Below the pieces are notes generated by a model. It searched no databases and was not told the DNA's origin. It saw only the letters and a program-made list of their open reading frames with translations. From Glacieibacterium sp038211965 (GTDB taxonomy: Bacteria; Pseudomonadota; Alphaproteobacteria; Sphingomonadales; Sphingomonadaceae), in NCBI GenBank assembly GCA_038211965.1, contig JBBQVB010000050.1:1-16521 (forward strand): 16,521 nt of DNA, written 5' to 3'. The stretch's first letter is position 1. Each line of letters begins with the position of its first letter. The position numbers and the translations under genes were made by a program. This document shows positions 1 through 6,444 of this stretch, piece after piece.

Positions 1-1
1 G

Positions 2-64
2 CTGCAGCCGCCCCTGCAATGGCTGCAGGCGCAGGCGTGCGTCGTCTATTCGCTGCTACCGTGA
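2..64 (+). CDS. C-terminal tail of an unidentified protein (partial)
   Basis: The window opens inside an open frame that ends with TGA at 62-64. It reads as about 20 residues ending ACVVYSLLP. The frame looks more protein-like than the alternative alanine/glycine-rich frame, which runs to a TGA at 79-81. No family can be recognised from so short a tail. A 66-bp gap separates it from the next start codon, so it may or may not be co-transcribed with the YegP-like gene. Confidence 0.2.
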   Translation: MQPPLQWLQAQACVVYSLLP

Positions 65-130
65 GGCCGCTCGGCGGTTGACTCGGCAGCCGTGCGCGGC
101 GACGTTCGGGGCTCCACCGGGGAGGCGGCG

Positions 131-307
131 ATGGCGCACAAGTTCGAGATCTGGAAAGACAAGAAGGGCGAGTTCCGCGTCCGCTTCAAGTATAATTCGG
201 AAACGATGTTTTCGACCGAAGGCTATTCGAGCAAGGCCTCGGCGCAGAACGCCATCGACTCGATCAAGAAAAACGGCCCCGGTGCCGAGGTCGAGGACAA
301 CAGCTAG
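131..307 (+). CDS. YegP-like DUF1508 small protein
   Basis: This is a 58-residue protein of the YegP/DUF1508 family, a single small beta-beta-alpha repeat of unknown biochemical function. The sequence shows the family pattern: FEIWKDKKGEFRVRFK near the N-terminus, then a region around EGYSSKASAQNAIDSIKKN, where a strand is followed by an amphipathic helix. Many relatives carry two copies of this repeat; this one has a single copy. The ATG at 131 is preceded by a purine-rich GGGGAGG at about 119-125, which supports this start over longer in-frame or shifted alternatives. The gene converges on the pterin dehydratase gene, and both stop codons lie in the same CTAG at 304-307. Its role is unknown; naming is by family resemblance only. 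Confidence 0.85.
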   Translation: MAHKFEIWKDKKGEFRVRFKYNSETMFSTEGYSSKASAQNAIDSIKKNGPGAEVEDNS

Positions 308-588
308 GCGGCATCGAGCGCCGTCGCCAGCGCCACGTCGCGCGCGGTGATGCCCGCCGCGTCGTGCGTCGTCAGGCGGACGTCGACCTTGTTGTAGACG
401 TTCGACCATTCGGGGTGATGGTCGGCCTTCTCGGCGAGCAGCGCGGCGCGCGTCATCCACGCAAAGGCGCGGGTGAAATCGGCGAAGCGGTACGCCCGCT
501 CGATGCCGTCGCCGACGCGCGTCCAGCCCGGCAGGCCGGTCAGCGCGGCATCGATCTCGGCGTCAGTCAGTTTGGTGGGGGCGGGCAT
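304..588 (-). CDS. phhB: Pterin-4a-carbinolamine dehydratase
   Basis: A 94-residue cytosolic enzyme of the PCD/DCoH family. It dehydrates 4a-hydroxytetrahydrobiopterin, recycling the pterin cofactor of aromatic amino acid hydroxylases; some bacterial members act in molybdopterin or other pterin metabolism instead. The signature is complete: KADHHPEW at residues 54-61, with the catalytic His57-His58-Pro59, followed by NVYNKVDVRLTTHDAAGIT at 63-81. Length is typical. The start at 588 has GGAG 8 nt upstream on the minus strand. The gene is divergent from the zincin-like gene with a 50-bp gap, and its TAG stop overlaps the YegP-like stop. No phenylalanine hydroxylase is visible in the window, so the pterin partner is unknown. 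Confidence 0.93.
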   Translation of the reverse strand: MPAPTKLTDAEIDAALTGLPGWTRVGDGIERAYRFADFTRAFAWMTRAALLAEKADHHPEWSNVYNKVDVRLTTHDAAGITARDVALATALDAA

Positions 589-638
589 GTCACGGTCTCC
601 AGCTTGGCAGCGGTGGCGCGCCCGCCTATCCGCCCCCG

Positions 639-1040
639 ATGACCCGAAATCAAACCCTGCCGCCCAGCCTCGCCGACATCGATGCGCTCGCGCAAGCCGC
701 CGTCGAGCGCCTGCCGACGCTGTTCCGCGACCATCTCGCCAACACGCTGCTGCGCGTCGAGGACTTTCCCGACGACGACGTCACCACCGAGATGGGCCTC
801 GAAACGCCGTTCGATATCCTCGGCCTCTACCAGGGTCGCCACGTCGGCATGAAGGGCGACGAGCCCACCGCCGCGCTGCCCGACATCATCTTCCTCTACC
901 GCCGCCCCCTCCTCGACGAATGGGCCGAGACCGGCGAGAGCCTCGAACACCTCGTCACCCACGTCCTCGTCCACGAAGTCGGCCACCACTTCGGGCTGAG
1001 CGACGCGGATATGGCGCGGATCGAGGCGGCGGCGGGGTAA
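639..1040 (+). CDS. Zincin-like metallopeptidase family protein (DUF1025 type)
   Basis: A 133-residue protein of the small bacterial zincin-like family (Zincin_1/DUF1025). The defining element is at residues 112-122: HEVGHHFGLSD, an HExxHxxGxxD motif with His112, Glu113, His116 and the downstream Asp122 as probable zinc ligands or catalytic residues. The N-terminal half has the conserved GLYQGRH segment (residues 62-68). There is no signal peptide or membrane segment, so it is probably cytosolic. Members are small and often annotated only as a metallopeptidase family protein; the substrate is unknown. ATG at 639 follows a C-rich stretch without a good ribosome binding site, so the start is chosen from family length. 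It is divergent from phhB. Confidence 0.88.
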   Translation: MTRNQTLPPSLADIDALAQAAVERLPTLFRDHLANTLLRVEDFPDDDVTTEMGLETPFDILGLYQGRHVGMKGDEPTAALPDIIFLYRRPLLDEWAETGESLEHLVTHVLVHEVGHHFGLSDADMARIEAAAG

Positions 1041-1072
1041 TTTTTCAGCTTATCGCCAGTCTAGAAAAGGAC

Positions 1073-1095
1073 AGACGGAAATCGGATTTCTGTCT
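1073..1095. promoter_or_regulatory. 11-bp inverted repeat in A+T-richer gap
   Basis: The arms AGACGGAAATC (1073-1083) and GATTTCTGTCT (1085-1095) are inverted copies with one mismatch and a 1-nt spacer. The mismatch would be G-U in RNA. The compact symmetry resembles a protein operator more than a terminator, because the hairpin loop would be very tight. It lies 39 bp before the decayed nucleotidyltransferase-like gene in the least GC-rich stretch of the region (1041-1125). No clear -35/-10 pair was found beside it. Confidence 0.35.
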
Positions 1096-1133
1096 ATTCT
1101 TGCTGTGGGGAAGTAAATCGCTTACCGGAGTGC

Positions 1134-1509
1134 ATGCTCGCGGCGCTCAGTCCCATCGTGACGACGATGTTCGCCGACCTGCAGAAGCAGGTTGCGACAA
1201 GCGGGGCAGCAGGCTCGGTCTATTCCGTATCCCGCGGCGGCAGTGACTATTTGCACGCGAAGATTGCCGTCGCGGGAAGGCGACATGATGTAGTACTGGG
1301 ACGCGCCGACGATCCGCCGCACCGGCGGCAACGCGGTCAAGCGCACCAAGGACCTTGCGCAGGCCAAGGCCTTGATCGACGCGCTCGAACGCCACAACCC
1401 GTTCGCGCTCGAAGACGCTTTCGCCGATGCGCGCGAGCAGGGCCGCGCCGGCTGGTCGGACACCATTGATCGTTCTCTCAGCGAAATCACGCGTTCCGCC
1501 GGGGGTTGA
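1134..1509 (+). pseudogene. Decayed GSU2403-like nucleotidyltransferase-fold gene, internally deleted
   Basis: Two pieces of one protein type appear in different frames. From ATG 1134 (GGAG at 1127-1130), one frame reads LSPIVTTMFADLQKQV and then GRRHDVVLGRADDP, resembling the N-terminus of GSU2403-family nucleotidyltransferase-fold proteins. After about 1315 that frame becomes arginine-rich nonsense. A second frame, open only from 1294 (after TAG 1291-1293), then carries the family's C-terminal helix pattern: RRTGGNAVKRTKDLAQAKAL and LIDALERHNPF, ending at TGA 1507-1509. Intact relatives are over 300 residues long, so about 200 or more internal residues, including the nucleotidyltransferase core, appear to be missing and the frame is shifted. 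Seen: the frame break. From memory of the family: its name and architecture. A short functional product from either piece is unlikely. Confidence 0.6.
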
Positions 1510-1542
1510 GCCGCCCCCCGCAGCCCGCTAAAGGCCTCTCTT

Positions 1543-1567
1543 ACGGGCGGCCGTAAGGGCCGCCCGT
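1543..1567 (+). terminator. GC-rich hairpin after the decayed gene, upstream of argD
   Basis: ACGGGCGGCC (1543-1552) pairs perfectly with GGCCGCCCGT (1558-1567) around a 5-nt loop, and is followed by only TTTG. It lies between the pseudogene stop and argD. It may be a weak intrinsic terminator or a leader hairpin of the argD transcript. No riboswitch class is recognised. Confidence 0.4.
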
Positions 1568-1593
1568 TTGCGTTGGCGAAAGGCGCAAACCGC

Positions 1594-2781
1594 ATGACGA
1601 TCCCCGCGATGATGCCCGTCTATGGCCGCTGCGAGGTCGCGCCGGTACGCGGGGAGGGGTGCTACCTCTATGACGCCGGCGGGCGCGAGTGGCTCGACTT
1701 TGCCAGCGGTATCGCGGTCAACGCGCTCGGGCACTCGCACCCGCATCTGATCGGCGCGATCCAGAAGCAGGCGGCGACGCTGATGCACATCAGTAACCTC
1801 TACGGCGCGCCAGATCAGCAGCGCACCGCCGAGCGGCTGGTGGCGCGGACGATTTTCGACACGGTGTTCTTCACCAATTCGGGCGCCGAGGCGCTCGAAT
1901 GCGCGATCAAGACCTGCCGCCGCCATCACTTCGTCGCAGGCAGTCCGCAGAAGCACCGCATCCTGACCTTTTCGAACGCCTTCCACGGGCGGACGCTGGC
2001 GACGATCTCGGTGACCGACCAGCACAAGCTGCGCGACGGCTTCGAGCCGCTGCCCGACTGGGCAACGGTGCTGCCGTTCGGCGATCTCGATGCGGCGCGC
2101 GCGGCGGTCGACGACAGCATCGGCGGCATCCTCGTCGAGCCGATCCAGGGCGAGGGCGGCATCCGCCCCGGCACCCCCGAATTCCTCCAGGGCCTGCGTG
2201 ACCTCGCCGACGAACACGGTCTGCTGCTGATTTTCGACGAGGTGCAATGCGGCGTCGGGCGCACCGGCGCGCTATTCGCCTATGAGTATTACGGCATCCG
2301 CCCCGACATCATGGCGCTTGCCAAGGGCATCGGTGGCGGTTTCCCAGTCGGCGCGTGCCTCGCCACCGAGCACGCCGCGAGCGGCATGGTCGTCGGCACC
2401 CACGGCTCGACCTATGGCGGCAATCCGCTGGCGATGGCGGCGGTCAACGCCAGTCTCGACGTTATCGACACGCCCGAGTTTCTCGCCCACGTCCGCGCGA
2501 TGGGCGACCGGCTCCGGCAGGCGCTGGAGCAGATGATCCCCAACCACGATCATCTTTTCGACCACGTTCGCGGCGTCGGGCTGATGCTCGGCCTCAAGAT
2601 GAAATCCGACAGCCGCGCCTTCGTCGGCCATGCGCGCAGCCACGGCATCCTCACCGTCGCGGCGGGCGACAATGTCGTGCGCCTGCTGCCACCGCTGATC
2701 GTCGAGGAGCGCCATATCCGCGAGTGCGTCGACAAGCTCAGCGCCGCAGCGCGGGCCTACACGCCCGCCCAGGCGGCATGA
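1594..2781 (+). CDS. argD: Acetylornithine aminotransferase (class III PLP)
   Basis: A 395-residue cytosolic PLP enzyme that transaminates N-acetylglutamate semialdehyde to N-acetylornithine in arginine synthesis; ArgD proteins often also serve as succinyldiaminopimelate aminotransferases in lysine synthesis. Class III aminotransferase hallmarks are in order: NSGAEALE at 95-102, FHGRT at 130-134, VEPIQGEGG at 181-189, FDEVQ at 214-218 (Asp215 contacts the pyridine ring), and the Schiff-base lysine Lys244 in LAKGIGGGFP. ATG 1594 is preferred over the upstream TTG at 1573 because it has GAAAGG upstream and gives the normal family start. The TGA stop overlaps an ATG in the argF frame (ATGA at 2778-2781), and ArgF catalyses a later step of the same pathway, so an operon is very likely. 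Confidence 0.95.
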   Translation: MTIPAMMPVYGRCEVAPVRGEGCYLYDAGGREWLDFASGIAVNALGHSHPHLIGAIQKQAATLMHISNLYGAPDQQRTAERLVARTIFDTVFFTNSGAEALECAIKTCRRHHFVAGSPQKHRILTFSNAFHGRTLATISVTDQHKLRDGFEPLPDWATVLPFGDLDAARAAVDDSIGGILVEPIQGEGGIRPGTPEFLQGLRDLADEHGLLLIFDEVQCGVGRTGALFAYEYYGIRPDIMALAKGIGGGFPVGACLATEHAASGMVVGTHGSTYGGNPLAMAAVNASLDVIDTPEFLAHVRAMGDRLRQALEQMIPNHDHLFDHVRGVGLMLGLKMKSDSRAFVGHARSHGILTVAAGDNVVRLLPPLIVEERHIRECVDKLSAAARAYTPAQAA

Positions 2782-2840
2782 TGCCGACCGGTGTGATGCC
2801 GACCGGCATGAGGCCCACCGGCGTGTTGCCAACGGGCATG
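2781..2840 (+). repeat. Four-copy 15-bp tandem repeat at the argD/argF junction
   Basis: Four units of 15 bp run head to tail: ATGCCGACCGGTGTG, ATGCCGACCGGCATG, AGGCCCACCGGCGTG and TTGCCAACGGGCATG. Units 1 and 2 differ at two positions; units 3 and 4 are more diverged. In the argF frame each unit encodes x-P-T-G-(V/M), and every unit holds one or more ATG, GTG or TTG codons. The fourth unit ends with the ATG used by the canonical ArgF start. Because the period is a multiple of three, copy-number change would not shift the frame. Confidence 0.92.
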
Positions 2841-3764
2841 AGGCACTTCCTCGATCTCGCGACGCCCGGCCGCGCAGCGCTGCGGACGATCCTCGACGAG
2901 GCGCACCGCCGCAAGGCCGCGCGTGCCGGGCTGCCGAAGGGCGCCCCCGACGCCGATGCGCCGCTGAGCGGGCACGCGCTCGCGATGATCTTCGAGAAGC
3001 CGTCGACGCGGACGCGTTTCAGTTTCGACATCGGCATCCGCCAGCTCGGCGGCAGCAGCATCGTGACGAGCAGCGGCGACATGCAGCTCGGGCGCGGCGA
3101 GAGCGTCGCCGATACCGCGCGCGTGCTGTCGCGGATGGTCGACGCGGTGATGATCCGCACCGCCGGCCACGGCGTCGTCGAGGAATTGGCGGCGGCGGCG
3201 ACGATCCCCGTCGTCAACGGTCTGACCGACCTCGGCCACCCATGCCAGGCGATGGCCGACATGATGACCGCTGAGGAGCGGCTGGGCCAGCCCGTCGAAG
3301 GCACGTGCTGGGCGTGGCTCGGCGACGGCAACAACATGGCGCACTCGCTGATCGAAGCCGCCAGCGTCATGGACTTCGACCTCAAGCTCGGCGTCCCGCA
3401 CGGCTACGACCCCGACCAGGGCGTCGTGGCGTGTGCCAGCGCGCGCGGCGGCTCGGTCGACATCGTCCGCTCGGCGAAGGCGGCGGTCGAGGGCGCGGTG
3501 GTCGTCGCCACCGACGTCTGGATGTCGATGGGCCAGGCCGCCGACAAGGCGAAAGCGGGCGCGATGGCGCCGTTCCGCGTTACCGAGGCGCTGATGGCGC
3601 AGGCCGCGCCTAACGCGGTGTTCCTCCACTGCCTGCCTGCGCATCGCGGCGACGAGGTCGACGCGGCGGTCATCGACGGCGCGCAGTCGGCGGTGTGGGA
3701 CGAGGCCGAGAATCGGCTGCACGTCCAGAAGGCGATTTTGCTGTGGTGCCTGGGGAAGATCTGA
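2838..3764 (+). CDS. argF: Ornithine carbamoyltransferase
   Basis: Transfers the carbamoyl group from carbamoyl phosphate to ornithine, making citrulline in arginine synthesis; cytosolic trimer in the family. From ATG 2838 the protein is 308 residues, the usual length, and begins MRHFLDL like many ArgF proteins. Motifs present: the carbamoyl-phosphate loop STRTR at 56-60, HPCQ at 134-137, DGNNMAHS at 163-170, and the ornithine-loop/catalytic HCLPAHRG at 264-271 with the conserved Cys265. The same frame stays open upstream to ATG 2778, inside the argD stop. That would add 20 residues made of PTG repeats found in no typical ArgF, so the annotated start is 2838, but the longer form cannot be excluded. 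Translation is probably coupled to argD. Confidence 0.95.
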   Translation: MRHFLDLATPGRAALRTILDEAHRRKAARAGLPKGAPDADAPLSGHALAMIFEKPSTRTRFSFDIGIRQLGGSSIVTSSGDMQLGRGESVADTARVLSRMVDAVMIRTAGHGVVEELAAAATIPVVNGLTDLGHPCQAMADMMTAEERLGQPVEGTCWAWLGDGNNMAHSLIEAASVMDFDLKLGVPHGYDPDQGVVACASARGGSVDIVRSAKAAVEGAVVVATDVWMSMGQAADKAKAGAMAPFRVTEALMAQAAPNAVFLHCLPAHRGDEVDAAVIDGAQSAVWDEAENRLHVQKAILLWCLGKI

Positions 3765-3780
3765 CTCTGCCCCTGTCTTA

Positions 3781-3945
3781 CTTCTCTTACTGCCCCCCTC
3801 CCTCTGCACGGAAGGGCCGGGGGTGGGTGCGCGGCCCTTCGCCGCGCCCCTTCCTTGCTTTGGCCGGACGGGAGAAGAAAGAAGCTCGCGAAGGCGCTCG
3901 CACCCACCCCCGCCCCCTCCCTGAAGAGGGAGGGGAGGAGAAGGT
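3781..3945. repeat. Imperfect ~165-bp palindromic intergenic element
   Basis: This fills most of the 220-bp gap between argF and hslO. Perfect arm blocks are CCCCTCCCTCT (3795-3805) with AGAGGGAGGGG (3925-3935), and GGGGGTGGGTGCG (3819-3831) with CGCACCCACCCCC (3899-3911). The 13-bp spacing between blocks is the same on both sides, and weaker similarity continues inward to a centre near 3865. A local 9-bp stem also forms within the right end (3914-3922 with 3927-3935, loop GAAG). No transposase or coding frame is seen. It resembles the non-coding palindromic repeats scattered in sphingomonad intergenic regions; mobility is inference. Confidence 0.75.
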
Positions 3946-3984
3946 GCTTTCCACCCGCCTCTCCCTGTCGAAACTGGGAGCCAA

Positions 3985-4890
3985 ATGACGCCTACCGAAA
4001 CCCTCGCCCCCGCCGCCGATCGCAGCCTCGGCTTCACTGTCGCGCAGCGTAACGTGCGCGGCCGCGTCGTGCGCCTCGACGCGGCGCTCAACGCCATTCT
4101 CGGGCCGCACGACTATCCCGCGCCCGTCGCCGCGTTGCTGGCGGAGGCGCTGGTGCTGACCGCGCTGCTCGGCGGCGCCTTGCAGGCGGGCGCGACGCAA
4201 GTGACGTTGCAGGCGCAGGCGAGCGGCGGCGCGATCGACCTGCTCGTCTGCGACTATGCGCAGGGGCAGGTGCGCGGCTACGTGCGCTTCGATCGCGACG
4301 CGGAGATCGCGGCGGGCCTCGACCTCCCCGGCCTGTTCGGCACCGGCCACCTCGCGATCACCCTCGACCCGACCGACGCAAGCGAACGCTACCAGGGCAT
4401 CGTGCCGCTCGAAGGCGCGTCGTTGAGCGACGCCGTCACCGGCTATTTCGAAGGTTCCGAGCAGCTGCCGACGCTGGTCCGCGTCGCCGTCGGCGGCAGT
4501 GCCGCGACCGGCTGGATCGCCGGCGGGCTGCTCGTCCAGCACCTCGCCAAGCCCGAACTCGGCGGCGAGCGCCTGTCGGTCGCGCACGACGAGGGCCGCG
4601 CCCACCCCGACTGGGAACACGTCGTCGCGCTCGCGGGCACCGTGTCCGATGCCGAGCTTACCGACCCCGCACTGAGCGCCGAAACGCTGCTGTGGCGGCT
4701 GTTCCACGAGGAACAGGTCCGCGTTGTCGAAGGTCCGGCCCCCGCGCGCGGCTGCCGCTGCTCGCCCGCGCACATCGCGACCGTGCTGGGCAAGTTTCCG
4801 GAGGCCGAGCGGGCGGCGATGCGCGGGGAGGACGGGAAGGTGCGAGTGGACTGCGAGTTTTGTGCGCGGACGTGGGAGATCGCGATCTGA
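3985..4890 (+). CDS. hslO: Hsp33 redox-regulated chaperone
   Basis: A 301-residue cytosolic holdase activated by oxidative unfolding. In the reduced state, four cysteines hold zinc; oxidation releases it and exposes the client-binding surface. The C-terminal switch is intact: Cys257-Arg-Cys259 and Cys290-Glu-Phe-Cys293 (CxC plus CxxC). The N-terminal core has recognisable Hsp33 patterns such as FTVAQRNVRGRVVRLD (17-32) and the region around GYFEGSEQLPT (153-163). ATG 3985 follows GGGAG at 3976-3980 with a 4-nt gap. The gene sits after argD-argF, an order seen in alphaproteobacteria, but the palindromic element in the 220-bp gap may separate its expression from the arg genes. It converges on the monooxygenase gene across a 60-bp inverted repeat. 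Confidence 0.95.
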   Translation: MTPTETLAPAADRSLGFTVAQRNVRGRVVRLDAALNAILGPHDYPAPVAALLAEALVLTALLGGALQAGATQVTLQAQASGGAIDLLVCDYAQGQVRGYVRFDRDAEIAAGLDLPGLFGTGHLAITLDPTDASERYQGIVPLEGASLSDAVTGYFEGSEQLPTLVRVAVGGSAATGWIAGGLLVQHLAKPELGGERLSVAHDEGRAHPDWEHVVALAGTVSDAELTDPALSAETLLWRLFHEEQVRVVEGPAPARGCRCSPAHIATVLGKFPEAERAAMRGEDGKVRVDCEFCARTWEIAI

Positions 4891-4950
4891 CTTTCTTCCC
4901 CCTCCCCTCCCGGTAAGCCTTCGCGAACCAAGAGAGGGAGGGAGCAGAAG
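4891..4950. terminator. Inverted repeat between convergent hslO and monooxygenase genes
   Basis: A pyrimidine-rich left arm (about 4891-4912) faces a purine-rich right arm (AGAGAGGGAGGGAGCAGAAG, 4931-4950), with the palindrome TTCGCGAA (4920-4927) between them. Pairing is imperfect. It exactly fills the gap between two converging genes, so a bidirectional terminator role is plausible. The purine-rich arm shares AGAGGGAGGG with the element upstream of hslO, so it may be a short member of the same repeat family. Confidence 0.5.
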
Positions 4951-6432
4951 TCAGGCCGCCACCCGCTCCCCCGCCCTCACCCCCACCGGATTTGTGAACG
5001 CCATCCGCCCATCATCGACCTTGCCGTAGCGGATCGTCATCACATCCTTCGCATAGCTCTGGTCGACCCGCCACGGCTTCTCCACCCCCTGCTTCGGAAA
5101 CCGCGCCACGCCGCGCGCGACGTAGCCGCTGCTGAAATCGAGGAACGGGGCGGGGTCGACCAGCGCTCCGCCGCGCACCGGCGTGCATTGGCGCATGCCC
5201 TTCGCGTCCATCGCGTTCAACAACCGGCAGGCGTACTCGCTCGTCAGGTCGGCCTTGAGCGTCCACGACGCGTTGGTGTAGCCGAACACCGAGACGAGGT
5301 TGGGCACGTCGGAGAACATCATCCCCTTGTAGCTCAAGGCCTCGTTGAGCGGCACGGGCGTGCCGTCGACACTGAACGTCGCGCCGCCTGCGAGCTGCAT
5401 GTCGAGACCCGTCGCGGTGATGACGATGTCCGCCGCAAGTTCGGCTCCCGAGGCCAGGCGGATGCCGCCCGCTGTGAAGGTGTCGATGGTATCGGTGACG
5501 ACATCGGCGCGGCCTGACTTGATCGCCGCGAACAGGTCTGCATCGGGGACGAGGCAGAGGCGCTGATCCCACGGGTTGTAGCGCGGCGTGAAATGCGTCG
5601 CGGTGTCGTAGTCGGGGCCGAGCTGCTCCTGCACCATGGCGATCAGCCGCTGCTTGACCTTGGCGGGCTGCTTGCGCGCGTAGTTGAAGAACCAGCCGCC
5701 CATCGCGACGTTCTTGAAGCGCACGAGGCTGTAGGCGAGCTTGGCGGGCAGGTGGCGCCGCAGCCAGTCGGCGACCGCGTCGGCGGCGGGGCGCGACACG
5801 ACATAGGTCGGCGAGCGCTGGAGCATCGTCACACTCGCCGCCGTGCGCGCAAGTTCGGGGACCAGCGTCACCGCCGTCGCGCCGCTGCCGATGACGACGA
5901 CGCGCTTGCCCGCATAGTCGAGGCCCTCGGGCCAGAATTGCGGGTGGACGATCTGCCCCGCGAAGTCGGCGGTACCGGGCCACTCGGGGGTGTAGCCGGC
6001 GGCGTAGTTGTAATAGCCGCTGCACAGCATGACGAAATTGGCGGTGACTTCGCGGCGCTCGCCGTCCTGCTCGCTGACGACCGTCCAGCGCGCCTCCGCC
6101 GTCGACCAGTCGGCGGATTTGACGTGGTGGTTGAAGCGGATGTGACGCTCGATATCGGCCTCGCGCGCGGTATCGCGGACATAGCCGAGGATCGACGGCC
6201 CGTCGGCGATCGCCTTCGCCTCGCGCCACGGGCGGAAGTTGTAGCCAAGCGTGTACATGTCGCTGTCCGAGCGGATACCGGGATAGCGGAACAGGTCCCA
6301 CGTCCCGCCGATCGCGCCGCGACCCTCGAGGATGACGTAGGATTTGCCCGGGCAGCGCTGTTGCAGGTGATAGGCGGCGCCGATGCCCGACAGGCCGGCG
6401 CCGACGATCAGGACGTCAAAATGGTCGGTCAT
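4951..6432 (-). CDS. EthA-like Baeyer-Villiger flavin monooxygenase
   Basis: A 493-residue FAD- and NADPH-dependent monooxygenase predicted to convert ketones to esters or to oxidise sulfur groups. Motifs in order: FAD-binding GAGLSG (11-16), GGTWDLFRYPGIRSDSD (42-58), the Baeyer-Villiger fingerprint FxGxxxHxxxWP at 157-168 (Phe157, Gly159, His163, Trp167, Pro168), and a second Rossmann GSGATAV (182-188). Segments such as CSGYYNY, MLQRSPTYVVS, YNPWDQRLCLVP and GYTNASWTLKADL match what I recall of mycobacterial EthA, the ethionamide activator, closely enough to place it in that subgroup. The physiological substrate is unknown. ATG 6432 is fixed by MTDHFDVLIVGAG, as in EthA. A perfect 14-bp palindrome is centred about 20 bp upstream. 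It is the last gene of a minus-strand run after the symporter and the Rieske oxygenase. Confidence 0.9.
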   Translation of the reverse strand: MTDHFDVLIVGAGLSGIGAAYHLQQRCPGKSYVILEGRGAIGGTWDLFRYPGIRSDSDMYTLGYNFRPWREAKAIADGPSILGYVRDTAREADIERHIRFNHHVKSADWSTAEARWTVVSEQDGERREVTANFVMLCSGYYNYAAGYTPEWPGTADFAGQIVHPQFWPEGLDYAGKRVVVIGSGATAVTLVPELARTAASVTMLQRSPTYVVSRPAADAVADWLRRHLPAKLAYSLVRFKNVAMGGWFFNYARKQPAKVKQRLIAMVQEQLGPDYDTATHFTPRYNPWDQRLCLVPDADLFAAIKSGRADVVTDTIDTFTAGGIRLASGAELAADIVITATGLDMQLAGGATFSVDGTPVPLNEALSYKGMMFSDVPNLVSVFGYTNASWTLKADLTSEYACRLLNAMDAKGMRQCTPVRGGALVDPAPFLDFSSGYVARGVARFPKQGVEKPWRVDQSYAKDVMTIRYGKVDDGRMAFTNPVGVRAGERVAA

Positions 6433-6444
6433 GGGGAGGCGCCT

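Noticed and set aside
78..106. Promoter for the YegP-like gene, with TTGACT at 78-83
   Set aside because: The expected -10 position reads GACGTT, a poor match; not supportable.
2781..2840. Tandem repeat considered as a CRISPR fragment
   Set aside because: Units are 15 bp, contiguous without spacers and in frame with argF; no cas genes are present.
2757..4097. 446-codon minus-strand open frame opposite argF and the palindromic element
   Set aside because: Low-complexity arginine/aspartate-rich text with no motif; argF on the other strand is complete.
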